Below are positions 44,094-52,164 of a stretch of 64,000 bases of DNA, one piece after another; positions within the stretch are counted from its first letter, which is position 1; each line of letters opens with the position of its first letter. The notes below the pieces were generated by a model. The model worked only from the letters and a program-made list of their open reading frames with translations. It was not told the origin of the DNA and made no database searches. A program made the translations under genes and the position numbers. The DNA is from Runella limosa DSM 17973 (lineage in GTDB: Bacteria > Bacteroidota > Bacteroidia > Cytophagales > Spirosomataceae): contig NZ_AXVJ01000025.1 in NCBI RefSeq assembly GCF_000482465.1, positions 1 to 64,000 on the forward strand, read 5' to 3'.

Positions 44094-45116
44094 ATGAGAA
44101 AACTCTATTTTGTTTGTTTATTGTTCTTGACAAAGTGGTCATTTGGACAAAGTTCCGACTTAAACGAACGCGTAAAAGCGTTGGAAGACAAGCTCTTATT
44201 TATGGAGCAAGGCTTGACCAAGACCATCGACGACCTGCTTTGGTACGAAAAACTGGGCGATGTCGCTATCATCGACAAAGTTCGGTACGCCAGCAAGCCT
44301 CCACACGTGGTACGCAACCCCACTGGGCAAGGTGCCTACAATCCCGTGGTTATTCCTGCTTATACTTTTATTCCAAAAAAATACGCTGAGTCGAAAAAAT
44401 TGCCGTTGATTGTGCTCATTCACGGCGGTGTTCACGGCGATTTTAATACATTTTATGCCCACATTGTCCGCGAAATGGTTGAGCAAGGGTACATCATCAT
44501 CGCCCCCGAATACCGAGGAAGCACGGGCTACGGAAGCACTTTTTACCGCCAAATCGACTACGGTGCCTATGAAAACGACGATGTGTTGGCAGGAAAACGC
44601 TGGGCCGTTGAAAACATGCCGCAAGTCGATGCCGAACGCGTGGGTATTATGGGATGGAGCCACGGCGGGATGATTACGCTCATGAATATTTTTGATCATC
44701 CCGAAGATTACCGCGTTGCCTACGCTGGCGTGCCTGTGAGTGACTTGATTGCGCGCATGGGCTACAAAACCCAAAGCTATCGCAACGAGTTTTCATCGCC
44801 CAATCACATTGGGAAAGATGCTGCCGAAAACGTGGCCGAATACCGCCGCCGCTCGCCGCTTTGGAATGCTCAAAAACTAAAAACCCCACTTCTTATTCAC
44901 ACCAATACCAACGACGAGGACGTCAATGTACTGGAAGTAGAAGGTCTTATCAATGCGCTGAAAGCCAACGGCAAAAAATTTGAGTATAAAATTTACCAAG
45001 AAGCCCCAGGCGGACACACGTTTAACCGCATTGATACAAAATTGGCCAAAGAGTCGCGGCAAGAAATTTATCGTTTTTTAGCCCCCCACCTCACGCCTCC
45101 AAACCCCATCAAATAG
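44094..45116 (+). CDS. Secreted S9-type (prolyl oligopeptidase-like) hydrolase
   Basis: This 340-residue protein has a signal peptide (MRKLYFVCLLFLTKWSFGQ). After a short coiled segment comes an alpha/beta-hydrolase domain with LPLIVLIHGGVHGDF and IIAPEYRGSTGYG. The nucleophile elbow MGWSHGGMITLMN, a catalytic Asp in HTNTNDEDV and the His in APGGHTFNR complete it. The S9 beta-propeller is missing, so this is a stand-alone catalytic domain. It lies 23 bases after the M20 peptidase gene and is likely co-expressed. Whether it is a peptidase or esterase cannot be told from sequence. Confidence 0.85.
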   Translation: MRKLYFVCLLFLTKWSFGQSSDLNERVKALEDKLLFMEQGLTKTIDDLLWYEKLGDVAIIDKVRYASKPPHVVRNPTGQGAYNPVVIPAYTFIPKKYAESKKLPLIVLIHGGVHGDFNTFYAHIVREMVEQGYIIIAPEYRGSTGYGSTFYRQIDYGAYENDDVLAGKRWAVENMPQVDAERVGIMGWSHGGMITLMNIFDHPEDYRVAYAGVPVSDLIARMGYKTQSYRNEFSSPNHIGKDAAENVAEYRRRSPLWNAQKLKTPLLIHTNTNDEDVNVLEVEGLINALKANGKKFEYKIYQEAPGGHTFNRIDTKLAKESRQEIYRFLAPHLTPPNPIK

Positions 45117-45130
45117 CCCATTATATTATT

Positions 45131-45165
45131 TCTCTCATATCTCATCACTCCTCTCTCATATCTCA
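45131..45165. repeat. 14-bp direct repeat in pyrimidine-rich spacer
   Basis: TCTCTCATATCTCA occurs at 45131-45144 and 45152-45165 between the S9 and CotH-like genes. Short ATATCTC repeats of this sort are seen in other Bacteroidota spacers; no function is known. Confidence 0.5.
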
Positions 45166-45180
45166 AATTCAGCCATTGCT

Positions 45181-46269
45181 ATGAAACGCTACATCTGCCT
45201 ATTCGCTTTTTGTACTTGGGTATGCGCGCACGTACACGGCCACGGTGGTGTTCCTTCCGACACCGCAAAAGTGGAAAAAAAGGCCAATTTTGGCCCGCTC
45301 TTTAAAAACGATGACGTCATCAAACTGCGAATTGTCACCAACATTAAAGCCCTCCAAAAAGACCGAGGCGCTTCTCCTTCTAACCACTGGGCAGAACTGT
45401 ACTATGCCCGCAAGAAGAAAGGTGACTTAAAAATTCCTATTAAGCTCAAAGTACGTGGCAACTTCCGCAAAGCGTCCAAAAACTGTATTTTTCCGCCGTT
45501 GCTGTTGGATTTACCGCAAAAGAAAGACAAAAACTCCATCTTTGAGCGCCAAAACCGCCTTAAACTCGTCACCCATTGCCAGAGCGAAGAATACATTTTC
45601 AACGAATACTTGGTGTATCGAATGTACAACCTGATTACGAATTACAGTTTTCGGGCGCGAATTGCTCAGGTGACGTACGAAGACTCGGCGGGGCTTCAAA
45701 AACCCGTAATAAGTTATGCGTTTTTGCTTGAAGATGAAGACGATATGGCCAAACGCAATAAAGCCAAAGATTATAACATCAAACAAATTCCAATGACCCG
45801 CATTGATTCTCTTCAAATGGCGACGGTTGCGGTGTTTGAATACATGATTGGCAACACCGACTGGTCGGTGCCTTATTTGCACAATATCAAACTATTAGCA
45901 CCCAAAGGAGGAAAGTATCCGATTCCTGTCCCTTATGATTTTGACCATTCGGGCATTGTAGAAGCCAAATACGCCCAACCCGCCGAACAATTGGAACTTG
46001 CCTCGGTACGAGAGCGCCTTTTCCGAGGATTGACCTACCCACCCGCGCTGCTTCAGCAAGTTTTTGCACGGTTTAAAGCCGCCAAACCCGAAATCTATGC
46101 TTTGTATCAAAACAACCCGAATCTCAAATCAGGCTACATTAAGCGCACTCTTCGCTATTTGGATGATTTTTATTCGATTATCGACAATCCCAAAGATGTA
46201 AAGCGCTTGCTGATTTATGGTGGGGGAAAACCACAGGCAGCTGGTGTTGTTATCAAAGGACTTAACTAA
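45181..46269 (+). CDS. Secreted CotH-kinase-like protein
   Basis: This 362-residue protein has a signal peptide (ending HVHGHG). It carries KVRGNFRKASKNCIFPPLLLDLP, then FERQNRLKLVTHCQSEEYIFNEYLVYRMYNLIT. Later come VAVFEYMIGNTDWSVPYLHNIKLL and PVPYDFDHSGIVEA. The GNTDW/HN and DFDHSG motifs parallel the DxxxGNxDxxxxN and WDxD active-site motifs of CotH-type atypical kinases, which phosphorylate spore-coat proteins in Bacillus. Relatives in Bacteroidota have unknown targets. The match is by motif and moderate. Its 3' end overlaps the convergent Pycsar-like gene by 8 bases. Confidence 0.6.
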   Translation: MKRYICLFAFCTWVCAHVHGHGGVPSDTAKVEKKANFGPLFKNDDVIKLRIVTNIKALQKDRGASPSNHWAELYYARKKKGDLKIPIKLKVRGNFRKASKNCIFPPLLLDLPQKKDKNSIFERQNRLKLVTHCQSEEYIFNEYLVYRMYNLITNYSFRARIAQVTYEDSAGLQKPVISYAFLLEDEDDMAKRNKAKDYNIKQIPMTRIDSLQMATVAVFEYMIGNTDWSVPYLHNIKLLAPKGGKYPIPVPYDFDHSGIVEAKYAQPAEQLELASVRERLFRGLTYPPALLQQVFARFKAAKPEIYALYQNNPNLKSGYIKRTLRYLDDFYSIIDNPKDVKRLLIYGGGKPQAAGVVIKGLN

Positions 46270-46852
46270 CCCCAAATAACACCACCAAAAAGCTAAGAAG
46301 AACCAACGGAAAACCAATCATAAACACCAAGTAGGTGATTTTCAACAGACGATATTTACGTTCAATGACAAACCCTTGGGCGTAAATATTGTCGATCATC
46401 GTCTCTTTCACTCGCTCTTCTTCCGTTACCAGTAGTTTCATTGCTTCCTTATACTCATCGCGCGATAGCGCCAAATAATCACCAAAAAACAACAAGTCAA
46501 TTTTGGATTTATCTAACGTCAGACGCTCCGCTTTTGAGCGCACCGACGGGCGGGTAGAAAGCAACGCCAAAGTGATAGTCACAAGGCAAACGAGTACCAA
46601 TAGAGTCATCGGTAGCAATAACCGAGGGTTGGACTCTACTTCACTTACCAAAAAAGTGATAACCACCGAAATGATGATAGAATTAATAGAAATCATCAAG
46701 CCCGCTTTTTGGTCGGCCATAGCACTGAGCTGAAGATGGCTTGCCAAAGTCGTCCGAAACATCGTTTCTGCGCTACGGCCTTCTTTTTTTTTCTTCTTCT
46801 TTTTATCTTTCTTCGACTTGTCTTTTTCTTTGGGTTGTTCAAACTCTTCCAT
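46262..46852 (-). CDS. Pycsar-type transmembrane effector (PycTM/DUF5706-like), no cyclase nearby
   Basis: The start at 46852 (MEEFEQPKEKDKSKKDKKKK) is preferred; an earlier ATG at 46882 would overlap the DinB stop. The 196-residue protein has a very basic N-terminal tail, then FRTTLASHLQLSAMADQKAGLMISINSIIISVVITFL. A second membrane helix (LLLPMTLLVLVCLVTITLALLSTRP) and a long cytoplasmic helix follow, with a third helix at the end. This is the PycTM pattern of effectors that open the membrane on sensing cCMP or cUMP in the Pycsar antiphage system. No pyrimidine cyclase gene is adjacent, so it could respond to a distant cyclase or have another role. Confidence 0.75.
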   Translation of the reverse strand: MEEFEQPKEKDKSKKDKKKKKKKEGRSAETMFRTTLASHLQLSAMADQKAGLMISINSIIISVVITFLVSEVESNPRLLLPMTLLVLVCLVTITLALLSTRPSVRSKAERLTLDKSKIDLLFFGDYLALSRDEYKEAMKLLVTEEERVKETMIDNIYAQGFVIERKYRLLKITYLVFMIGFPLVLLSFLVVLFGVS

Positions 46853-46863
46853 TGGTCTATTTT

Positions 46864-47319
46864 TTAAGATTGACGCGCCCAAAGTATAAAGTCAGTCGAT
46901 GGTACTTGCGACAATTCGGGTTTCAAAATGCTGATGATTTGTCCACGATGATAGGCCGCGTGGTGGCTCAGGTGCGTTAAAATATCCCCTAACGACGACT
47001 GAAAAGTAGCACCAGTGGTGGTTTGGTACGTAATAATTTTATCAAAATCAGCTTCGTCGGTATCCTTCACAAAGCTTGACCATTTTTGGTAACTGTGTTC
47101 CAATGTTTCGGAAAGCCAAGCAACTGGCAAGACGTCCCACACTCCCACCACCAAATGATCATTGGCAACGCGTGTAAACCAGACCATTTGGGCATTGAGT
47201 ACGTGGCTCATCAGCGACAAAGCTTTGTCGGGAGGAGTTTCGAGCGATTCAATGGAAGCGACCAATTGGGCGTTGGCCCAACGTTCATAATCAAGAAGTC
47301 GGAGAAAATGCGTTTTCAT
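46864..47319 (-). CDS. DinB-family protein
   Basis: This 151-residue four-helix-bundle protein has the DinB metal-site pattern: a His near residue 39 (LMSHVLNAQMVWFTR) and two histidines near the C-terminus in ILTHLSHHAAYHRGQIISIL. DinB relatives include bacillithiol- or mycothiol-dependent transferases, and many members have unknown thiol-related functions. It lies between fabH and the Pycsar-like effector gene, with 43 and 11 bases of spacing, in one direction. No operon partner gives a clue to substrate. Confidence 0.85.
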   Translation of the reverse strand: MKTHFLRLLDYERWANAQLVASIESLETPPDKALSLMSHVLNAQMVWFTRVANDHLVVGVWDVLPVAWLSETLEHSYQKWSSFVKDTDEADFDKIITYQTTTGATFQSSLGDILTHLSHHAAYHRGQIISILKPELSQVPSTDFILWARQS

Positions 47320-47362
47320 GGAAACAAAGGCTATGATTACTTCGACAATATGTCCAGTACGA

Positions 47363-48364
47363 TTACCATTTAATCAGTGCAGACGCCCACGTAAAGCCGC
47401 TACCAAAAGCAGCTAGGCAAACGAGGTCACCTTCTTTGACGCGTCCTTCTTCCCAAGCTTCGGTGAGGGCAATCGGAATGGAGGCGGCGGTGGTATTTCC
47501 GTATTTGTGAATGTTGTTATAGACTTGGTCTTCGCGCAGGCCCATCTGCTGACGAATGTACTCGCTGATACGAATATTCGCTTGGTGAGGTACCAGCAGC
47601 GAAATATCTTCGGGCTTGTAGCCATTGGCATCCAAAGCTTCGTTGATGGCTTCGGCAAAACGAACAACGGCGTGTTTGAAGACCGCGTTTCCGTTCATAA
47701 TGACTTCAAATCCTCCCTCATCCACCATCTCTTTGGTAGCCGAGCGAACTGGGCGACTACTGCCTGGGTCTTTCACAAACAAATCTTCCGCAAAACGACC
47801 GTCGGCGTGTAAGTGCGTAGAAAGCACGCGATGGGTGGGGTCTTCGGTGGCTTGCACCACGGCAGCCCCTGCGCCATCCCCAAAAATGACGGCTACGTTG
47901 CGGCCTTTATTGCTTTTATCCGTCCACGTCGATTGAATTTCAGCTCCAATGACCAAAATCGTTTTGTACGTACTGGTTTTGATAAACTGATCGGCAATCG
48001 AAAGCGCATACACAAAACCCGAACATTGTTCCCGAATGTCAATCACAGGAATGCCAATGAGGTCGAGTTCGCGCTGCATCAAAAACGCCGAACCTGGGAA
48101 AAAATAGTCGGGCGTAATGGTGGCATACACAATCATGTCAACATCCGATGGCTGCAAACCCGCCCGCTCCAATGCCTGACGGGCCGCCGCAGTAGCCATG
48201 CTCGCGTTGGTATCTTTGCCGTAGGTAAAGTAACGACGTTCTTGAATGCCTGTCCGCTCACGAATCCACTGGTCAGAGGTATCCATCAGTTTGCTCAAGT
48301 CATCATTGGTTACTACGTTTTCGGGTACGTAAAAACCCAAACCTGTAATTTTGGAATATGGCAT
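47363..48364 (-). CDS. fabH: Beta-ketoacyl-ACP synthase III
   Basis: This 333-residue protein starts MPYSKITGLGFYVPENVVTNDD; the ATG 24 bases upstream is outside the conserved start. It has the catalytic Cys in REQCSGFVYALSIAD, the His in LLVPHQANIRI and the Asn in YGNTTAASIPIAL, the complete KAS III triad. FabH condenses acetyl-CoA (or branched acyl-CoA) with malonyl-ACP to start fatty acid synthesis. A terminator-like hairpin separates it from purS upstream, so it probably has its own promoter, though no good -7 box was seen. Confidence 0.95.
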   Translation of the reverse strand: MPYSKITGLGFYVPENVVTNDDLSKLMDTSDQWIRERTGIQERRYFTYGKDTNASMATAAARQALERAGLQPSDVDMIVYATITPDYFFPGSAFLMQRELDLIGIPVIDIREQCSGFVYALSIADQFIKTSTYKTILVIGAEIQSTWTDKSNKGRNVAVIFGDGAGAAVVQATEDPTHRVLSTHLHADGRFAEDLFVKDPGSSRPVRSATKEMVDEGGFEVIMNGNAVFKHAVVRFAEAINEALDANGYKPEDISLLVPHQANIRISEYIRQQMGLREDQVYNNIHKYGNTTAASIPIALTEAWEEGRVKEGDLVCLAAFGSGFTWASALIKW

Positions 48365-48386
48365 GATTGTAGGAATATTAAATAAC

Positions 48387-48424
48387 AAAAGGCAGAACTT
48401 CCTTCCGAATGCTCTGCCTTTTTT
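48387..48424 (-). terminator. Terminator between purS and fabH
   Basis: AAAAGGCAGA pairs with TCTGCCTTTT around a 16-base interior. The hairpin works in both directions; here it would end the transcript coming from the purS side. Confidence 0.65.
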
Positions 48425-48430
48425 GCTTCA

Positions 48431-48682
48431 CTAAGCTTCTTTCAACGTGTAAGTATAGTCTTCCATAATCAAATTGGCCAACAATTTACTGCAAGCCGTT
48501 TCGACGAGTTGTTGGGCAGCAGCCTCTGAATCAGCGTCTAAACTCAAAGTGATGTGTTTGCCAATACGGACATCAGATACGTCGTCGATACCCAAATTAT
48601 GAAGCCCGAGTTTAACGGCTTTCCCTTGTGGATCAAGGATTTCTTTTTGGGGCATGACGTTGATTTCGGCGATGAATTTCAT
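48431..48682 (-). CDS. purS: Phosphoribosylformylglycinamidine synthase subunit PurS
   Basis: This 83-residue protein matches PurS: MKFIAEINVMPQKEILDPQGKAV, then DVSDVRIGKHITLSLDADSEA and a helix ending in MEDYTY. PurS joins PurL and PurQ in the fourth step of purine synthesis. The neighbouring purL and purQ genes are absent from the window, so purS stands apart from them, as happens in some Bacteroidota. It follows pssA, separated by a palindromic repeat. Confidence 0.9.
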   Translation of the reverse strand: MKFIAEINVMPQKEILDPQGKAVKLGLHNLGIDDVSDVRIGKHITLSLDADSEAAAQQLVETACSKLLANLIMEDYTYTLKEA

Positions 48683-48692
48683 AGAACTTAAA

Positions 48693-48753
48693 GCCCCCCA
48701 CCCCCAATGGGGGAGATTTTGATTGTTAAGCCCCTTTTGGGGATTTGGGGGCT
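48693..48753. repeat. Palindromic element forming the end of pssA
   Basis: The outer arms of 17 bases, AGCCCCCCACCCCCAA-type and TTGGGGATTTGGGGGCT, are near inverse complements (48693-48708 and 48737-48753). Inner pieces (TGGGGGAG, AAGCCCCTTTT) can also pair. On the minus strand the repeat encodes the last residues of PssA (APKSPKGA) and its stop. Palindromes encoding PPKSPKGG-type tails recur in Bacteroidota, as far as I recall. Confidence 0.7.
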
Positions 48754-49433
48754 ATGAATGAGAGTAAAATGTAAATACCGACTATCAGCGGAACAGCTGC
48801 AAATTTCAGCAAAATCAATAAAACCACCGACACCCCAAGGAAAATATATTTGAGTTGATTTTCTTTCCAACCAAAACTTTTGAATTTAAAGGCCAACAAA
48901 GGTACTTCCATAATCATCAAAAACGACATCACGAGCGTGTAGCCTATCAATACCGTTGGATTAACAATGATGGATTGAGACTCAGGATACATCCTAAGAA
49001 TAAAAGGAAGTGAGGCCACTACAATGGCATTGGCGGGGGTGGGTACGCCAATAAACGAATCAGCTTGACGGGTATCAATATTGAATTTGGCTAAACGCAA
49101 GGCCGAAAAAACCGCCAGCAAAAACGCTACGAAGGACACCAACATACCCTCAATTTCGATGGAATCATTGGTACGTTCGAGGTATTGAAATACAATCATG
49201 GAAGGCAAAACACCGAACGTCACCATGTCGGCCAATGAATCTAATTCTTTGCCAATGGGCGAGGATTGATTTAAAAGCCGCGCGGCAAAGCCATCAAAAA
49301 AGTCAAGCACTGCGGCCAAAAAAATCAAAGCTCCCGCTAATAATAAATCACCCCGAAAGCTGAACACAATACCTAAGCAGCCACAAAGTAGATTGCCGCA
49401 GGTCATTAAATTGGGAATCGTAAAAAGGCGCAT
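48726..49433 (-). CDS. pssA: CDP-diacylglycerol-serine O-phosphatidyltransferase
   Basis: This 235-residue membrane protein has the CDP-alcohol phosphotransferase signature D-G-x2-A-R-x8-G-x3-D-x3-D at residues 47-69 (DGFAARLLNQSSPIGKELD, then SLAD). Several membrane helices follow. It makes phosphatidylserine, the precursor of phosphatidylethanolamine. The C-terminal APKSPKGA tail comes from a palindromic repeat and is probably not needed. The MBL-fold gene upstream ends 4 bases before its start, so the two are co-transcribed. Confidence 0.92.
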   Translation of the reverse strand: MRLFTIPNLMTCGNLLCGCLGIVFSFRGDLLLAGALIFLAAVLDFFDGFAARLLNQSSPIGKELDSLADMVTFGVLPSMIVFQYLERTNDSIEIEGMLVSFVAFLLAVFSALRLAKFNIDTRQADSFIGVPTPANAIVVASLPFILRMYPESQSIIVNPTVLIGYTLVMSFLMIMEVPLLAFKFKSFGWKENQLKYIFLGVSVVLLILLKFAAVPLIVGIYILLSFIAPKSPKGA

Positions 49434-49437
49434 ACGT

Positions 49438-50076
49438 TTATTTCAAAAAGGGGTTATAACGGCGTTCGTACCCAATGGTAGTGGGCTCCATGTGCCCTGC
49501 ATATACTTGATAGTCGTCGTCGAGCGTAAAAAACTTTGTACGAATGCTATTCAGGAGAGCAGCATGGTCGCACAAAGGGAAATCGGTACGGCCTACACTT
49601 CCTTTAAACAACACATCGCCACCGATGACAAATTTTTGCGGATGACAAATAAAGGCAATGTGGCCTGGCGCGTGGCCTGGCACAAATACCACATCCAACA
49701 ACGACTGTCCAAACGTCACTTTGTCTCCTTCTTCCAAAAACGCATCGGCCTCTACGGGTTCAAAACCAGGGATTCCCCATAACTTACAGCGACTTTCGAC
49801 TGCCTCCAATACAGGCAATTCTTTTTTGTGCATGTACATTTTTACGCCATATTTACGCTTCACAAATGCACTCCCAAAGACATGGTCCAAATGCGCATGA
49901 GTTTGGAGTAAAGCTGTCACTTTTAATCCTTTTTCTGAAATAAAATTAGCGAGTGTTTCTTTTTCCGACTGCATCAAACAACCTGGGTCGATGATGACCG
50001 CTTCCTTGGTCTCGTCATAAAGAATGTAGGTATTTTCTGAAAAAGGAGAAAAAACAAAAGAAGTGATTTGAATCAT
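49438..50076 (-). CDS. MBL-fold metallohydrolase (glyoxalase II-like)
   Basis: This 212-residue protein has the metallo-beta-lactamase metal motif THAHLDHVFGSAF (HxHxDH), a late His in VPGHAPGHIAF, and an Asp in FVIGGDVLFKGSVGRTDFP. The overall layout (SFVFSPFSENTYILYDETKEAVIIDPG at the N-terminus, a C-terminal AGHMEPTTIGYERRYNPF) is that of small glyoxalase II-like hydrolases common in Bacteroidota. It probably cleaves a thioester such as S-lactoylglutathione or a related compound. It is the first gene of a transcript with pssA. Confidence 0.88.
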   Translation of the reverse strand: MIQITSFVFSPFSENTYILYDETKEAVIIDPGCLMQSEKETLANFISEKGLKVTALLQTHAHLDHVFGSAFVKRKYGVKMYMHKKELPVLEAVESRCKLWGIPGFEPVEADAFLEEGDKVTFGQSLLDVVFVPGHAPGHIAFICHPQKFVIGGDVLFKGSVGRTDFPLCDHAALLNSIRTKFFTLDDDYQVYAGHMEPTTIGYERRYNPFLK

Positions 50077-50135
50077 AGTAGTTAAGCTATTCTGCCGCTA
50101 AGTTACTAAAGTATTTCCGAAACCAGACGAGTTCT

Positions 50136-50885
50136 ATGCCCAATCCACCTTTCCCCCCGCCCTTCCTCGACCAACGCACGGGCGACTACTATTTAGAAGG
50201 CCCCAAAAGCCGTCGATTTGAGTTTTTGTTTGTTCTCGAAGTTTTTTGGGAATTTCTGAAAGGAATCCGTGCCCTGCACTTTGTTGGCCCTTGTGTCACT
50301 GTTTTTGGGTCGGCAAGGTTCAAAGAAGGAAGCGAACACTACGAACAAGCCCGCGAAATGGGTCGGCGCATTGCCCAAGAACTTGGACTTACGGTGATGA
50401 CAGGCGGTGGGCCTGGCATCATGGAAGCCGCCAACCGTGGGGCGTTTGAAGCGGGTGGACGTTCGGTAGGTTGTAATATCATTCTTCCGCACGAACAAAG
50501 CGAAAACCCTTACATGCACAAATGGGTAAAAATCAAGTACTTTTTCATCCGTAAGGTACTTTTGGTCAAATATTCCTACGCATTTGTGATTATGCCAGGC
50601 GGCGTAGGCACTATGGACGAACTGTTTGAAACCCTAACGCTTATTCAAACGGGGACGATTCAAAACTTTCCGATGGTATTGATTGGTAAAGCTTACTATG
50701 AACCATTGATTGAAATGCTCCAAAAGATGATTGACAAAGGAACAATTTCTCCTGATGACCTCAATTTGCTCAAAATCACCGATGACCTGGAAGAAGCGAC
50801 CCAGCACATCCAAAGTTATTTGAAGGCAAATTTTAAAATCCAACGCCGCCGTCGCCCTATCTGGTGGTTGTTTGAAAAAGGTTAG
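50136..50885 (+). CDS. LOG-family protein (TIGR00730 type)
   Basis: This 249-residue protein has the two family motifs: GGGPGIMEAANRGA at 90-103 and the catalytic PGGVGTMDE at 154-162, both with the conserved Arg and Glu. LOG enzymes release free bases from nucleoside 5'-monophosphates; in plants they activate cytokinins, in bacteria they act as AMP/cytokinin-ribotide phosphoribohydrolases. It was long mis-annotated as lysine decarboxylase. The gene is divergent from the MBL-fold gene and precedes a GRAS-domain gene by 125 bases, which has its own promoter. Confidence 0.88.
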   Translation: MPNPPFPPPFLDQRTGDYYLEGPKSRRFEFLFVLEVFWEFLKGIRALHFVGPCVTVFGSARFKEGSEHYEQAREMGRRIAQELGLTVMTGGGPGIMEAANRGAFEAGGRSVGCNIILPHEQSENPYMHKWVKIKYFFIRKVLLVKYSYAFVIMPGGVGTMDELFETLTLIQTGTIQNFPMVLIGKAYYEPLIEMLQKMIDKGTISPDDLNLLKITDDLEEATQHIQSYLKANFKIQRRRRPIWWLFEKG

Positions 50886-50944
50886 CGGTTCGCGTTCTTT
50901 TTTTTCCTATTCAATGGCAAATATCAACGCCTTGGTAACTCAGT

Positions 50945-50977
50945 TTTGAACCTTGGGAGGCGTTGGTTGTAGCTTTG
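50945..50977 (+). promoter_or_regulatory. Strong Bacteroidota-type promoter for the GRAS gene
   Basis: TTTG (50945-50948) and TAGCTTTG (50970-50977) fit the consensus TTTG-N19-21-TAnnTTTG exactly, with 21-base spacing. The leader to the ATG at 51011 is about 30 nt. A CAACGCC/GGCGTTG inverted repeat (near 50928 and 50958) overlaps the promoter and may bind a regulator. Confidence 0.65.
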
Positions 50978-51010
50978 AACCATCAAACAAAAACATAACC
51001 GCGCTCGACA

Positions 51011-52096
51011 ATGGACTTTCTCGCAACTACCGCCTTGACTTCTTTACATGACCTAGCTAGTCGGATGCCTCATTCGCTCACCGAAGCTGATAATCAGACG
51101 CTTAGTGACATTCATTATGAGTCAGTCGAAGATTTAGAAAACCCTGAGTCATTGTTTCATTATACGCTTACGAAAGCCATGCGTAAGCATACCACAGGAG
51201 CACAGAGCCAAGAACATATTTATTTACAACGTTTTGAAATTCCCCAAATTCGTTTGTTTGAATTATTAATTCAACAATTTCCATTGGCAAATTTAAGCCA
51301 ACATTGTACCAACACTTTATTAATTGGCGCCCTCGCCCAGCACACGCATCCCGTCTTGATGGACATCGGCATTGGGACTGGTTTTCAAGTGGCAAACATC
51401 ATTGAAGGGTTGTCTAAGAAAGAAAACAGCAGTGTCAAACACCTAACCGTCGTTGGTATTGAGCCTTTTGCCGATGCCGTGACGACTGCCCACGAAAATG
51501 TAAAACGCATAAGTACCCAAGCGCCTTTCACGGTTGAGTTGGTGACGGAAGTCGCATTTATCGAGAACTATACCTTGGAAACGCTGCAAGCACTTCTCCC
51601 CTCTCAACACGACGGAATTTATGCCAACGCATCGTTTGCCTTACACCATATTCAACACGCTTCGCAACGTAAAACGGTGTTTGAATTACTAAAAACGCTC
51701 GGCATTAAAGCGTTGGCTCTGAGCGAACCCAATTCAAATCACTATGAGCCAAACTACCAGCGTCGTTTCCAAAATTGCGTCAATCACTACGGCGCGTTGT
51801 TCAGAATTATTGATACCCTCAACATAACCAGTACGGAAAAAGCAGCGTTGAAACTATTCTTTAGCCGCGAAATCGACGATGTTCTTGGCAATTCGGAGGA
51901 AGTTCGCGTAGAGAAGCACTACGCCACTAAGCAATGGGAACAACTGCTGACCGAAACTGGATTCCAACTTGAAAAACGTGAGGCGCAGTTCCAATACACC
52001 CACCTCAACGGAACAGATTTACAAACCGACCTTCCCAATCGCTACGCCACGGTTTTTGAAGGAGAAGAAATTACAAGTCTTTTCTGGGCTATTTAA
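51011..52096 (+). CDS. Bacterial GRAS-domain protein (Rossmann methyltransferase-like)
   Basis: This 361-residue protein matches the GRAS domain motif by motif. MDIGIGTGFQVANIIEGL (117-134) stands for the VHIID block and SAM-binding glycine loop, TVVGIEPF follows near 146-153, and SFALHHIQ lies at 208-215. LSEPNSNHYEPNYQRRF (238-253) leads into NHYGALFRIIDTL. REIDDVLGNSEEVRVEKHYATKQWEQLL (286-313) and the GFQLEKRE block resemble the PFYRE/SAW region. GRAS proteins are plant transcriptional regulators; bacterial ones were predicted to be small-molecule methyltransferases. The substrate is unknown. A HisC-like aminotransferase follows after 68 bases, probably co-transcribed. Confidence 0.85.
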   Translation: MDFLATTALTSLHDLASRMPHSLTEADNQTLSDIHYESVEDLENPESLFHYTLTKAMRKHTTGAQSQEHIYLQRFEIPQIRLFELLIQQFPLANLSQHCTNTLLIGALAQHTHPVLMDIGIGTGFQVANIIEGLSKKENSSVKHLTVVGIEPFADAVTTAHENVKRISTQAPFTVELVTEVAFIENYTLETLQALLPSQHDGIYANASFALHHIQHASQRKTVFELLKTLGIKALALSEPNSNHYEPNYQRRFQNCVNHYGALFRIIDTLNITSTEKAALKLFFSREIDDVLGNSEEVRVEKHYATKQWEQLLTETGFQLEKREAQFQYTHLNGTDLQTDLPNRYATVFEGEEITSLFWAI

Positions 52097-52164
52097 CACC
52101 TTCATTTTATAAATATACCACAATTACTTCAAAAGATTTTCTCTGAACCTTTTCTAACAGAACC

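Noticed and set aside
47813-48385. A 190-codon plus-strand open frame opposite fabH
   Set aside because: It is entirely antisense to the conserved FabH frame, including its catalytic region, and has no family resemblance.
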